Assembly: GCA_012514635.1 (NCBI GenBank)
Contig: JAAYZX010000043.1
Span: 1 to 64,000, forward strand
DNA length: 64,000 nt
Source: Actinomycetota bacterium
Lineage (GTDB): Bacteria > Actinomycetota > Thermoleophilia > RBG-16-64-13
Direction: 5' to 3'
The notes below the pieces were generated by a model, which was not told the DNA's origin, searched no databases, and saw only the letters and a program-made list of their open reading frames with translations. The position numbers were made by a program, and so were the translations under genes. This document shows, piece by piece, positions 34,308 through 45,403 of the stretch (position 1 is the stretch's first letter; every line of letters begins with the position of its first letter).

Positions 34308-35600
34308 TCAGGCACCTACCTTCCTGGGATCGGTGATCACACCGGTGAGGGCGCTGGCCGCCGCTGTGGCCGGCGAGCAGAGGTATACCTCGCCTTCGGG
34401 ATTGCCCATGCGGCCCTTGAAGTTACGGTTGGTGGTGGCCAAAGCCACCTCGCCGTCCCCCAGAGCGCCTTGGTGAACTCCCAGACAGCACCCGCAGCCC
34501 GGATTTACAATAAACGCACCCGCATCGGCCAGATCCATCAGCACTCCGGACTCAAGTGCGCGTTTGTAGATGCGCCACGAGGCCGGGAAGATGAGCATGC
34601 GCGTACCACGAGCCACCTTCTTGCCCCTGAGGATGGCCGCTGCTATCTCCAAGTCGTCAAGTCGGCCGTTGGTGCACGATCCGATCACGATCTGATTGAG
34701 CTCAACGCCCTCCACCTCATCGATGGGGCTGACATTGTCTACCATATGCGGCTTAGCGATCTGCGGCACCAGTTTCGCCGCATCGATCTCAATGGTCTGC
34801 TCGTACACGGCGTCCGCGTCGGGCAGCACGCGCTCGATATCGTCGGTGACGCCGGCTTCCTGGCGCAAATAAAGCTCAGTCTCATCATCCGCAGGTACGA
34901 TGCCGGCCGTGGCCCCCGCCTCCATGGACATGTTGGAGATGGTCAGCCGCCCGGAGACCGGCATTTTGCTGATGGCGCTGCCGTGAAACTCGATAACGCG
35001 GAAGTTGGCGCCTTCCGCCGTGAGTCTCCCGATCAGATAAAGGATGAGATCCTTGGGTGCAATCCACTCGCCGAAGGATCCGTTGACTACCACCTTGATG
35101 GAAGACGGCACTTCCACATTTAACACACGGCCCAGCGCCCACACAGCCGCCATCTCTGTGGCCCCCAACCCAAAGGCGAAGGCGCCCAAGGCGCCGTGAC
35201 TGGTGGTGTGGCTGTCGGTCCCCACCACCACGTAACCGGGGCGTACGTACCCGTATTCCGGCAAGATTTGATGGCAGATACCGCCCTCATCGCCGCGAAT
35301 GTCGTGGAATTTGGTGATACCCTGCGTCGCTACAAAGTCACGGATCTTCTTCTGGTTGGTGGCCGTCTTGGAACTTTCGGCCGGGATGCGATGGTCAAAA
35401 ATGATGGCTATCTTGGATGGATCCCACACAGTGGCATCCATCCCTGTGTCTTGGAATATCTCTTGGAACTGATTGATAACCAACGCTGCATTTTCGTGCG
35501 ACATGGCCAGATCTACGGCCGGTTCCACCACGTCGCCGACCTTGACGGTCGACCGGCAGGTGGCACGCGCCAGAATCTTCTCAACTACGGTCATGCCCAT
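34308..35600 (-). CDS. Aconitase-family hydratase, large subunit (LeuC/HacA/DmdA-like)
   Basis: A 430-residue 4Fe-4S hydratase subunit. Cluster ligands are visible in VIGSCTNGRLDDL and NPGCGCCLG; the substrate region has VVGTDSHTTSHGALGAFAFG. It ends one base before the small-subunit start. The family includes isopropylmalate isomerase, homoaconitase and dimethylmaleate hydratase, and sequence reading alone does not separate them. It lies in one operon with a dehydrogenase, an isocitrate-lyase-family lyase and a 2-oxoacid:ferredoxin oxidoreductase. Confidence 0.9.
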   Translation of the reverse strand: MGMTVVEKILARATCRSTVKVGDVVEPAVDLAMSHENAALVINQFQEIFQDTGMDATVWDPSKIAIIFDHRIPAESSKTATNQKKIRDFVATQGITKFHDIRGDEGGICHQILPEYGYVRPGYVVVGTDSHTTSHGALGAFAFGLGATEMAAVWALGRVLNVEVPSSIKVVVNGSFGEWIAPKDLILYLIGRLTAEGANFRVIEFHGSAISKMPVSGRLTISNMSMEAGATAGIVPADDETELYLRQEAGVTDDIERVLPDADAVYEQTIEIDAAKLVPQIAKPHMVDNVSPIDEVEGVELNQIVIGSCTNGRLDDLEIAAAILRGKKVARGTRMLIFPASWRIYKRALESGVLMDLADAGAFIVNPGCGCCLGVHQGALGDGEVALATTNRNFKGRMGNPEGEVYLCSPATAAASALTGVITDPRKVGA

Positions 35601-35660
35601 CTATCAGGCCTCCTTGTGAGGGCGCCGACGGCGTAGGTCTACGCCGCCCACCTACCGCGA

Positions 35661-36593
35661 CTAACCTACAATCTTTTCTTGATCTCCATACTTGGTGGTC
35701 ATACGCTGCTGGGGAAGGTACTTGTTCTCCAGCGCTTTGTAGTCCTTCAGGCCCACAAAGTCCGTGTACTCTTCAAAAGAGGCCACCCACTGCGTCTGGC
35801 CGGGCAGTGTCCCCGTAGGCGAAGCCTTGAGCGCGCTGAAAAAGGCTGTGAGCGCCTTGTGTGCCACCATAATGGAGGCTACCGGGATCGACACTCTGCC
35901 CACGCCCATAGCCGCCAGATCGGGGATGGGTATGAGTTCGGTTTTCATGCCGGAGATGGCATCCATGAGATTGACGGAGAGAGGGCCCTTGAGCGCCTTG
36001 ACCGCAGTCTCCACATCCGCCCGCGTTTTGATGCCGTCGATAAAACCGAGATCCGCGCCGGCTTCCAGGTACAGATTACAGCGACGGATGGCCTCATCCA
36101 GCCCCGCCACAGCAAAGACGTCGGTGCGGGCGTTGATGATAAAGTCGGGATCCAGCGCGTCGCGCACCTCGGCGCAGGCCTTGACCTTGCCCGCCATCTC
36201 GTCGGCATCGATCACTTCTTTGCCGGCCATGTGACCACAGCGCTTAGGAAAGACCTGGTCTTCGATGTTCATGCCGGCCACACCCATCTGGATGAGGCGC
36301 TCGGTGACATATGCCGCGTTCACAGCGTTGCCGCCACCGGTGTCCACGTCGGCCATGATTGGGATCTTCACCGCCTGGGCGATGTTCCAGGTGATATCCA
36401 ACACATCCTTCATCTGCACAAGACCCACGTCCGGCCTGCCGAGAAAGGAACCGGCAAGACCGTAACCGGAGACTTGGATGGCCTCAAAGCCGCAGGCCTC
36501 GATCACGCGGGCACTCAAAGCGTCGTGTGCGCCTGGAACCGCCACTGCCCGGCGATCCATGATGGCCTTCCTCAGGACTGTGGTCCTCTTCAT
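35661..36593 (-). CDS. Isocitrate lyase/PEP mutase-family lyase
   Basis: A 310-residue TIM-barrel enzyme with metal-binding ADVDTGGGN and the lyase loop KRCGHMAGKEVI, whose Cys is the catalytic acid of C-C lyases such as methylisocitrate or 2,3-dimethylmalate lyase; PEP mutases lack it. It should cleave a substituted malate into pyruvate (or glyoxylate) and a carboxylic acid. The ATG at 36593 has AAAGGG upstream; the longer open frame has no signals. A dimethylmalate lyase role would fit the neighbouring hydratase, a methylisocitrate lyase role would fit the dehydrogenase less well. Confidence 0.85.
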   Translation of the reverse strand: MKRTTVLRKAIMDRRAVAVPGAHDALSARVIEACGFEAIQVSGYGLAGSFLGRPDVGLVQMKDVLDITWNIAQAVKIPIMADVDTGGGNAVNAAYVTERLIQMGVAGMNIEDQVFPKRCGHMAGKEVIDADEMAGKVKACAEVRDALDPDFIINARTDVFAVAGLDEAIRRCNLYLEAGADLGFIDGIKTRADVETAVKALKGPLSVNLMDAISGMKTELIPIPDLAAMGVGRVSIPVASIMVAHKALTAFFSALKASPTGTLPGQTQWVASFEEYTDFVGLKDYKALENKYLPQQRMTTKYGDQEKIVG

Positions 36594-36645
36594 ACTTTTT
36601 CCCTTTCGTTCACTGGTGGAATCCGCCCGAATCCGCCCGTTGGGC

Positions 36646-37764
36646 CTATAGTTTCGCCGCAATCGCGTGCGCCATCTCCAGCGTGGTGGCATCGCCGCCC
36701 ATATCGTAGGTGCGAACCTTGCCCTCTGCTATCACCTCGGCCACAGCGCTCTCCACGGCATCCGCATAACCCTCCTCACCCAGCCAGTCCAGCATCATTT
36801 TGGCCGCCAAAATGGAGGCGATGGGGTTCACCTTGTATTGGCCTGCGTACTTGGGCGCCGAACCGTGCGTGGGTTCGAACACACCCATATCCTGGCTGAT
36901 GTTCCCGGAGCAGCCGAAGCCCAGCCCACCCACCATCTGCGCGCACAGGTCGGAGATAATGTCACCGTAGAGATTGGGCGCCACCAGCACATCGTAGTTC
37001 AGTGGATTCTTCAGCAGCCACATGCACATGGCGTCGATATTGGCGTCGTCCACCTCGATTTTGGGGTAATCCTTTGCCACCTCACGACAGATCTCCAGGA
37101 ACATGCCGTCGGTGGAACGCACCACGTTGGCTTTGTGGACAATGGTGACTTTCCTGCGCTTGTTCCGCACCGCGTATTCGAAGGCCGCGCGCGCTATTCG
37201 TTCGCAGCCCTTCTTGGTATTGATCTTGCAGGAGATAGCGTACTCGTCGCCGGGCAGATCTTTGAACGACGCGAAGTTGGCGGAGTGCTCGGCCAGTACT
37301 TCCGACACATCAGAGTTGACGGGGAAGAATTCCACTCCCGCATAGAGATCCTCGGTGTTTTCTCGGAAGACGACGATATCTACGTTTTCGTCGTGGTTGA
37401 GGGGGTTGCCCGCATACGCTTTGCACGGTCGTTGACAGATGTATAGATCCAGCACCTGCCGCATCCGCACAATGGGTGACCGGTATACCCGCTTCTCCCC
37501 CTGCAGTTCAGGGACGAGTTCAGCCTCGGCCGCCTTGGCAGGCTTGGACGTGATGGCGCCAAACATAGCCGCATCCGACTCACGCAGAAGATCGATGGTG
37601 CGCTGCGGCAGCGCATCGCCTTCCGTACGCCAGAAATCCCAGCCTATATCACCTTGAATATAATCCGCGCTGAGATGTATGGAATCCAATACGATCTTGG
37701 TCGCTTCGAGCACTTCTTTGCCGATGCCATCGCCGGGAAGCCAGGCAATCTTGTAACTGGACAC
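36646..37764 (-). CDS. Isocitrate/isopropylmalate dehydrogenase family enzyme
   Basis: A 372-residue beta-decarboxylating dehydrogenase. WLPGDGIGKEV opens the domain; substrate arginines lie in VYRSPIVRMRQ; FRENTEDLYAGVE is isocitrate-dehydrogenase-like; YGDIISDLCAQMVGGLG binds the metal; and FEPTHGSAPKYAG closes the NAD site. The serine region (RENTED) favours a tricarboxylate substrate such as isocitrate or homoisocitrate over isopropylmalate. The GTG at 37764 has AAGGAGAG at the right distance. A 130-bp gap to the upstream gene may hold its own promoter. Confidence 0.88.
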   Translation of the reverse strand: MSSYKIAWLPGDGIGKEVLEATKIVLDSIHLSADYIQGDIGWDFWRTEGDALPQRTIDLLRESDAAMFGAITSKPAKAAEAELVPELQGEKRVYRSPIVRMRQVLDLYICQRPCKAYAGNPLNHDENVDIVVFRENTEDLYAGVEFFPVNSDVSEVLAEHSANFASFKDLPGDEYAISCKINTKKGCERIARAAFEYAVRNKRRKVTIVHKANVVRSTDGMFLEICREVAKDYPKIEVDDANIDAMCMWLLKNPLNYDVLVAPNLYGDIISDLCAQMVGGLGFGCSGNISQDMGVFEPTHGSAPKYAGQYKVNPIASILAAKMMLDWLGEEGYADAVESAVAEVIAEGKVRTYDMGGDATTLEMAHAIAAKL

Positions 37765-37845
37765 GCCGCCTCTCCTTGCCTCATGCTTGACGCTTAGCGC
37801 GATAAAGTACCCGAGGACACCGTCCAACGTCAATAGGTGCCTGCG

Positions 37846-37858
37846 CGCATATTATGCG
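37846..37858. promoter_or_regulatory. Inverted repeat in the korBC-dehydrogenase gap
   Basis: CGCATA-T-TATGCG forms a 13-base palindrome within the 130-bp gap between the oxidoreductase and dehydrogenase genes. A minus-strand TTGACG lies about 15 bases further toward the dehydrogenase with no strong -10 box. It may be an internal promoter or operator. Confidence 0.3.
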
Positions 37859-37894
37859 TATTCACTGCATATCAGAGGAAAAGACGCAGAGTAC

Positions 37895-39277
37895 TCATCC
37901 CAGTTCCAATCCCGCTCGTACACCCGCTATGGTGCTTTCCGCCACCGCTTCCTTCTGCATGGCACGCGCAGCAGCTTCAAAAATGTGCACCGGGAATAGT
38001 CCCTCTCGTGCCAGAACGGCCCCAATAGCTACAGGAGCGATGGTCAGCTTGCCCACACGTTTTGCCGTCTGCGCGAAGGGCAGCGGGACGACCCGACCTG
38101 GAGTTTGTACGCTGTCGGCCAGCGCTTCGTCCACGTATATTCTTGCGTCCGGCGAACATTTAGTGAGTCTGCGCGCCACCTGCGCCAGACCATCTGCCGC
38201 CAATATCACGGTGATATCGGGGTCTTCAATACCCGTGAAATAGATATCGTCAGGCGAAACGATGACTTCGGACACGGAATGTCCCGTGCGTACAGTGATG
38301 GGGTAATCATCCTTCTGCGTGGCTTTGAGACCACTCATGATGGCGGCCGTGCCTACAAGCGTCGCCGCCGACCGGATCTTCTGCCCGGCGCCACCCGCCA
38401 AAATGATGCCCACCTTATGATCGAGCACGCTCCCACCCGTCACCTGCAGCAAACAGGGAGGAGTGCGCGCCCCTTTCTCGTCGTACAAAGCGCGCCACGC
38501 CGCCGAGTACTCGGGGCGGGTGCCGCGGTACAGCACGCCCGCCGGCATGTCCAGCTCATCCATCATGCCCTCGATAGCACTCTTGTTCAGAGCCAGGCGG
38601 CTCCCGACATAGGCTATGCATAAGTCCCACATGTCCACCAGCGCAAAGCCCGGCGTCTGGATGGCCTCCACCAACATGTCCACCTGACCTTCCGCGAACA
38701 CATGTGTGCGGGCTAGGAAAGCAGGCTTGGAGGGCTGCAAAGTGCGCACCAGATCGAGAGGCGCTTCCAGATTGCCGTGAGGCGTGGTGGAGGTAACCGC
38801 GTCTAGGGGCGTGGTGCAGGAATGTTGACCGCCGGTCATGCCGTAGTTGAAGTTGTTGGCCACAATAAGCGTGATGCCCAAATTGCGCCTGGCTGCCGAC
38901 AGCAGGTGCGCTCCACCGATCCCGGCTCCCCCGTCGCCCATGATGGCGATGACGGTGAGATCAGGATTGGCCAGCTTGATACCCGAGGCATACGTGATGA
39001 CTCGTCCGTGCAGGCCGTGGAAGGCATTCACATCATAGTACTTGTCTACGATACCAATGCAACCAATGTCGGTAACCAGAACCACCTTGTTCTTGGGCAG
39101 CTCCAGACGACGAAGGGCCTCGTCCAGATAGCCTGCAATCTTGATGTGACCGCAACCCGAACAAAAGCCGAACGGCAGCATCTCAGGCAGCAGATACGAC
39201 GAAGAGTTGGCCTGGCTGCACGATTCCTGCGCCACGCCGACACCTACTGTAGAAAGATCAAAGTCGGGGACGCTCAC
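37895..39277 (-). CDS. 2-oxoacid:ferredoxin oxidoreductase, fused beta-gamma subunits
   Basis: A 460-residue protein. Residues 1-~270 are the TPP-binding beta subunit (FCSGCGHIKIAGYL, MGDGGAGIGG, NNFNYGMTGGQHS). Residues ~285-460 are the gamma subunit (GIILAGGAGQKIRSAATLVGTAA, YPITVRTGHSVSEV). Separate genes are the usual arrangement; fusions occur in some anaerobes. GTG start, overlapping the alpha-subunit stop, with GGAGG upstream. With KorA it converts a 2-oxoacid plus CoA to acyl-CoA, CO2 and reduced ferredoxin; 2-oxoglutarate is the default guess. No ferredoxin-like delta subunit is encoded here. Confidence 0.92.
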   Translation of the reverse strand: MSVPDFDLSTVGVGVAQESCSQANSSSYLLPEMLPFGFCSGCGHIKIAGYLDEALRRLELPKNKVVLVTDIGCIGIVDKYYDVNAFHGLHGRVITYASGIKLANPDLTVIAIMGDGGAGIGGAHLLSAARRNLGITLIVANNFNYGMTGGQHSCTTPLDAVTSTTPHGNLEAPLDLVRTLQPSKPAFLARTHVFAEGQVDMLVEAIQTPGFALVDMWDLCIAYVGSRLALNKSAIEGMMDELDMPAGVLYRGTRPEYSAAWRALYDEKGARTPPCLLQVTGGSVLDHKVGIILAGGAGQKIRSAATLVGTAAIMSGLKATQKDDYPITVRTGHSVSEVIVSPDDIYFTGIEDPDITVILAADGLAQVARRLTKCSPDARIYVDEALADSVQTPGRVVPLPFAQTAKRVGKLTIAPVAIGAVLAREGLFPVHIFEAAARAMQKEAVAESTIAGVRAGLELG

Positions 39278-40398
39278 AGCAAACCTCCCTTGGCGATGAT
39301 CTCTTCAGGGCTTATGAGCGTGGTACTCATCCTGTTGATGGCTATAGTGTCCTTGCCGGGCGCCATAGCTCTAATTTCCCACACATACTGGCCCATGTTC
39401 ATCTCCGGCACCACCACCCGAGACACCTCGGCCACAGCCTCCTTGATCACCCTTCGCTGCATTGGATAGATGGTCTTCAGTACCAGAAGCGATACTTTGC
39501 CGCCTTTTTCACGCACCATCTTGACCGCTCCGCGTGCCGACCGTGCGCACACCCCATAGGCAATAATGAGAGTATCCGCCCCGCGTTGAGGATCGTACTC
39601 GTAGATGCCCATCTCCTCGGCATGATCTAGGATCTTGCGCCGGTAGTGGTTGGTCATATGCTCAATCACATCCGGATCTCCAGTGAGATACGCGCGCTGG
39701 TCGTGGGTGGAAGTGGTGTAACGCACCAGATGAGGCCCGCCTATAGGACTCATGGGAGACACATGATCGGGTGTGGGGCAGGCATGGGGTTCATAGACGC
39801 AATCCGGCGCCGCCACCGGGCGGGGGAGGGGGGTGGGCGCCTCTGCCCAGGCATGTTCGTAATTGAAAGCCTCTCGAGTGAGGCCTACCTCTCTCTGTGA
39901 GGCCAGGAACACCGGTGCCCGGTAACGTTCGGCAAAATTGAAGGCGGCCACAGTGAGCGTGTAGCAGTCCTGTACGTTCTCGGGGGACAGGATGATCATG
40001 GGGAAACCTCCGGAGGTGACCCAGCGCATGAACAAAATGTCTCCGTCTGCGCCTTTGGTAGCCGAACCGGTGGACGGCCCCTGGCGCTGTACATTGACGA
40101 TCACCAACGGGGTCTCACCCATGATGGCCAATCCCACGTTCTCAGAATACAGGCTCACACCCGGTCCGGAGGTTGCAGTCATGGCCTTCAGACCCGTCAT
40201 GGCTGCGCCGATGCACATACCGATGGAGGCCATCTCATCCTCGCCCTGTATGGCAATACCACCCACCGGCGGCAGCTCTCGCATCATAGATACCAGAATG
40301 GAGCTGGCCGGAGTAATGGGATATCCGGCAAAGAAACGACAACCGGCATCGATGGCCCCCCGCACTACGGCGTCATTGCCCTCAATAAACTCGATCAT
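39274..40398 (-). CDS. korA: 2-oxoacid:ferredoxin oxidoreductase, alpha subunit
   Basis: A 374-residue alpha subunit with FIEGNDAVVRGAIDAGCRFFAGYPITPAS, GEDEMASIGMCIGA and SGPGVSLYSENVGLA, all hallmarks of the KorA/VorA pyrimidine-binding half. GAGGAGA precedes the ATG. It heads the six-gene operon korA, korBC, dehydrogenase, lyase, hydratase large and small. The divergent acyltransferase gene starts about 115 bp away, so the two share the intergenic control region. Confidence 0.93.
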   Translation of the reverse strand: MIEFIEGNDAVVRGAIDAGCRFFAGYPITPASSILVSMMRELPPVGGIAIQGEDEMASIGMCIGAAMTGLKAMTATSGPGVSLYSENVGLAIMGETPLVIVNVQRQGPSTGSATKGADGDILFMRWVTSGGFPMIILSPENVQDCYTLTVAAFNFAERYRAPVFLASQREVGLTREAFNYEHAWAEAPTPLPRPVAAPDCVYEPHACPTPDHVSPMSPIGGPHLVRYTTSTHDQRAYLTGDPDVIEHMTNHYRRKILDHAEEMGIYEYDPQRGADTLIIAYGVCARSARGAVKMVREKGGKVSLLVLKTIYPMQRRVIKEAVAEVSRVVVPEMNMGQYVWEIRAMAPGKDTIAINRMSTTLISPEEIIAKGGLL

Positions 40399-40514
40399 GC
40401 TACGTCTCCTCGACTGTCCTTGCTGTCCACGCTCCCACCCTCAGGGCAGACATAGCATCAATTGAACCATGATAAGCCCTCTTGCGTCGCACTCCTGCTA
40501 GGATATGTCCACAT

Positions 40515-41675
40515 ATGAGTGCTCCGCGTCTCCGCATTGAGCAGATCCCCCTCGGCCATCCGGACCTTAGAGAGTTCGTTGAGTTCCCGTGGCGCCTGTA
40601 CAAAGGCGACCGCTTCTGGAGCCCGCCGCTACGGGCAGACCTGCTGGGCAACAAAGCCCTCGGTATGGTCGGCATGCTCACTGCGCAGAATCACTATCAC
40701 CATACCGCCGAGGTAACCCACTTCCTCGCATGGCGCAGAGATGAGGTGGTGGGGAGGGTCTCGGCGGCTATCAACCATCGCTTCGATGAATGGTATAAGG
40801 ATCGTTTTGGCTTCTTTGGTTTTTTTGACACGATCAATAATTATGCCGTAGCAGAAGCGCTGTTGGACGCAGCCCGAGATTGGATGCGGAACCGAGGGGC
40901 GCGCATCATGCGCGGCCCCGGTGAATATAGCAATGCCACCCATGAACGGCAGGGTGTACTGATCGACGGCTTCAACAGCGAGCCATGCGTAGACCAAACA
41001 CACAACTATCCATACTACGGCGAACTGCTTGAGAAATACGGTCTCCGCAAGACCAAAGATTACCACGCCTATATCACAGATGTGCGAATACCAGAGGATC
41101 CTCGTCTGCCCCGTATGGTGGATCTGGCCACCAAACGACGCGGCATGGTGTTCCGACAGATAGACCCCAAACGGTTACAGGATGAGATCCGTCTGGTCAT
41201 CAGCATATATAACGAAGCCTGGTCCCAAAACTGGGGTTTTCTCCCCATTACCGAACCCGAGGCGGACTCCATCGCGGCCACCCTCAAACTCATCCTAGAT
41301 CCAGGGTTGGTGCGCTTTGCATACATCGAAGATGAGCCTGCCGCCGTCTTTGGAGCCTTCCCCGATCCCAACTGGGCCCTCCGACCCCGCTGGAAGTGGT
41401 ACGGCGATTCCGATGCCGTCCGTATAGCACGCCTTCTCCGCATGCGTCACCACATCCCCCGCATGCGTCTCATCTTCTTTGGAATAAAACCACCGTATCG
41501 GCGCATGGGTATCGACGCTCTTCTCTATCACCACGTGAAGACATATGCCATGAGGCGCTACTCGCAGTGTGACATGTCTCTCCTGCTGGAGGACAATTTC
41601 CTCATCATCCGCGCGTCGGAATTCATGGGCGGACGCCGCTATAAGACCTGGCGGATTTACGACATGCTTGTGTAG
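40515..41675 (+). CDS. GNAT-like acyltransferase of unknown substrate
   Basis: A 386-residue protein. The first ~115 residues (FPWRLYKGDRFWSPPLRADL.., HTAEVTHFLAWR.DEVVGRVSAAIN) and the last ~100 (FFGIKPPYRRMGIDALLYHH) have the look of two GNAT-fold halves, the latter resembling an acyl-CoA loop. Such proteins are annotated as 'N-acetyltransferase' or DUF in anaerobes, with no known acceptor. The ATG at 40515 precedes a natural N-terminus. The ribosome binding site is weak. It is divergent from korA. Confidence 0.72.
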   Translation: MSAPRLRIEQIPLGHPDLREFVEFPWRLYKGDRFWSPPLRADLLGNKALGMVGMLTAQNHYHHTAEVTHFLAWRRDEVVGRVSAAINHRFDEWYKDRFGFFGFFDTINNYAVAEALLDAARDWMRNRGARIMRGPGEYSNATHERQGVLIDGFNSEPCVDQTHNYPYYGELLEKYGLRKTKDYHAYITDVRIPEDPRLPRMVDLATKRRGMVFRQIDPKRLQDEIRLVISIYNEAWSQNWGFLPITEPEADSIAATLKLILDPGLVRFAYIEDEPAAVFGAFPDPNWALRPRWKWYGDSDAVRIARLLRMRHHIPRMRLIFFGIKPPYRRMGIDALLYHHVKTYAMRRYSQCDMSLLLEDNFLIIRASEFMGGRRYKTWRIYDMLV

Positions 41676-41792
41676 CTCTGCGCGATCACGGGTATCTCGT
41701 CTCTGACCCACCCACGTGTGCGGCCGCCCCAAGGGGCCACACTCGGTGGGGCCGGAGATGGCCGCAGAGACTGATCGGACCGGGAGGGCTTC

Positions 41793-42596
41793 ATGGACAT
41801 GCCCGTGGATGCGTGGTGCCAAGCCGCACTCGACCGACACTCACGACGGACGTTGGACGAGAAAGCGATTGCACCTCCCGTGTTCGAGGAGCTGGAGGCC
41901 GTCTGCTCCGCGGGTGGGTGGGGGTCGCTGGTGTGGGGACGTGCCACCCGTATCCTCATTGTCCGAGAGCTCAGAACCAACATCTTCAAGGGAATCGTGG
42001 GGGCCTACGGGAGAATCGAAGGAGCGCCCTCCTGTCTGCTCTTTGTCGGCGATCGCGCGGTGCCCCACATGTCGGAGTTGCTGGGCTACGCGGGTGAGGC
42101 GGTACTTCTAGAGGCAACGCGTCTCGGGCTCGCCACATGCTGGGTGGGAGGCTTCTTCAAGCGCGAAAGAGCTGTCGAATTGGTGTCATTGGGGCCCAGC
42201 GAGGAGATAGTGGCCGTCTCTCCGTTAGGATACCCTGCCGACAGGCAGACATTCAGCGAAAAGCTGATGAAGACCTTGGCCGGCGCCCACAAGCGGCGGG
42301 AGTTGGAGGTCCTGGCCCCGGGCGTCACCGGAGACGGCTGGCCGGAGTGGGCTCAGGAGGCAGTCTCTCTGGCTCGGGTGGCGCCATCAGCGGTCAATCG
42401 CCAGCCCTGGCGCTTCCGGTTTGAGGATGGGGCACTCATCGTGGCACTTGACGACGTGAAGGACACCTACCACATCCCCAAGCGGCTCGATTGCGGGATC
42501 TCGATGCTTCACGCGGAAGTGGGTGCCCGCGCCCACGGGGCGCCGGGCACCTGGGAGTTTCTGGACGGTGTGGATGTCGCCCGATATACAGTCTGA
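41793..42596 (+). CDS. Nitroreductase-family flavoprotein
   Basis: A 267-residue FMN-type nitroreductase of the TM1586-like group, in which two half domains lie in one chain: RHSRRTLDEKAIAPPVFEEL, LLEATRLGLATCWVGGFF and then SLARVAPSAVNRQPWRFRFEDG. A GGGAGGG site precedes the ATG. The substrate is unknown. It ends 164 bp before the ATP synthase operon. Confidence 0.85.
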   Translation: MDMPVDAWCQAALDRHSRRTLDEKAIAPPVFEELEAVCSAGGWGSLVWGRATRILIVRELRTNIFKGIVGAYGRIEGAPSCLLFVGDRAVPHMSELLGYAGEAVLLEATRLGLATCWVGGFFKRERAVELVSLGPSEEIVAVSPLGYPADRQTFSEKLMKTLAGAHKRRELEVLAPGVTGDGWPEWAQEAVSLARVAPSAVNRQPWRFRFEDGALIVALDDVKDTYHIPKRLDCGISMLHAEVGARAHGAPGTWEFLDGVDVARYTV

Positions 42597-42647
42597 GCCT
42601 GATCAGCAACCGCGCCCGTCCGGACCTGAACAAATAAATAGTTGTGG

Positions 42648-42666
42648 AACATCAGCAAATGATGTT
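42648..42666. promoter_or_regulatory. Inverted repeat upstream of the ATP synthase operon
   Basis: AACATCA-gcaaa-TGATGTT lies about 95 bp before atpD in an AT-rich patch. It could be an operator or part of the leader; no clear -35/-10 pair was assigned. Confidence 0.4.
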
Positions 42667-42688
42667 TGGAATATGGCGAATCTGGTGA

Positions 42689-44542
<1,854 letters not shown>

Positions 44543-44550
<8 letters not shown>

Positions 44551-45088
44551 GAATTCACAGATCCCGGCGCCGGATGAGTCCCAACCCAAAGAAGGCCGGG
44601 CGCCCGCCTCCGGCGGGCCGCCTGATGCCGGCGTGTCGCCCACGTCGGGGGAGCCGCCTATGTCCGGAGTGCCGCCGGCGGCCTGGGACCTACCGGAGCA
44701 GACTTTGAAGGAGTCGGAGCTGTCTGGACAGGACGACGCCTTTCGTCGCAAAGTCAGCTCCAAGCAGGCACGCAAGATGGTGCGCCGTCGCGAAGGAGAG
44801 GACGGTATCTGGTTCAGCCTCTCTATGTACGGCATCATCGGATGGTCGGTGGCCGTACCTACCATGCTGGGTGTGTTGTTCGGCTATTGGATAGACCGCG
44901 CGTGGCCCGGGCGCATCTCGTGGACACTGACCCTCATGGTGATAGGCGTATGCCTGGGCTGCCTGAACGCTTGGTACTGGGTGCAGCGCCAAAGGAGAAG
45001 CATCGAGGAGCGCGAGCGGCAACTCAAAGAGCAGCAGCGCGCGCTTGAAGAGGAAGCCGACCGTCAAAGCCGCAAAGGCAAAGGCTAG
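44543..45088 (+). CDS. atpQ: AtpQ/AtpI-like two-helix membrane protein of the N-ATPase operon
   Basis: A 181-residue protein with two membrane helices at ~94-115 and ~125-145 (GWSVAVPTMLGVLFGYWIDRAWPG), as in AtpI/AtpQ assembly proteins. The position between atpC and atpR matches atpQ of N-ATPase operons. The first ~90 residues are unusual: a Pro/Gly/Ser-rich stretch with repeated GGPPDAG/GEPPMSG units, then a charged segment. The C-terminus is a Glu/Arg/Gln-rich coiled-coil-like helix. GTG start with GCAAGGTGAG upstream. Confidence 0.85.
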
Positions 45089-45102
45089 GGGGATCGTGAG
45101 GC

Positions 45103-45387
45103 GTGGCCGTACAAGAGATACCTTGGCTGCTGTTGACCTTTGTCGCCGGCGCGGCGCTGGCCGCCATTCATTTCACGGGTCTGTGGTTGACGGTCAAACG
45201 CCTACCAGGCGCCAAGCGCCCCGGCGCCCTAGCCTTGCTGAGCCACTTTGGTCGACTGGTGCTGACTTTGGCCGGGTTCGTGGTGGTGGCATGGGGCGGC
45301 CATTGGCTGCGGATCGTCGCGGCTCTCGTTGGTTTTGTTGTCTGCAGAGCCGCCCTCACCCATATCTTAGGCCCGCGCATGTCGTGA
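45103..45387 (+). CDS. atpR: AtpR-like three-helix membrane protein of the N-ATPase operon
   Basis: A 94-residue, very hydrophobic protein with three predicted helices (IPWLLLTFVAGAALAAIHF, LTLAGFVVVAWGGHWL, ALVGFVVC). The Arg in HFGRLVLTLAG begins the second helix; AtpR proteins have a conserved membrane-embedded Arg proposed to contact the c-subunit Glu. The gene is diagnostic of N-ATPases. GTG start. Confidence 0.83.
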   Translation: MAVQEIPWLLLTFVAGAALAAIHFTGLWLTVKRLPGAKRPGALALLSHFGRLVLTLAGFVVVAWGGHWLRIVAALVGFVVCRAALTHILGPRMS

Positions 45388-45403
45388 AGGAGGCGTGAAA
45401 CGG

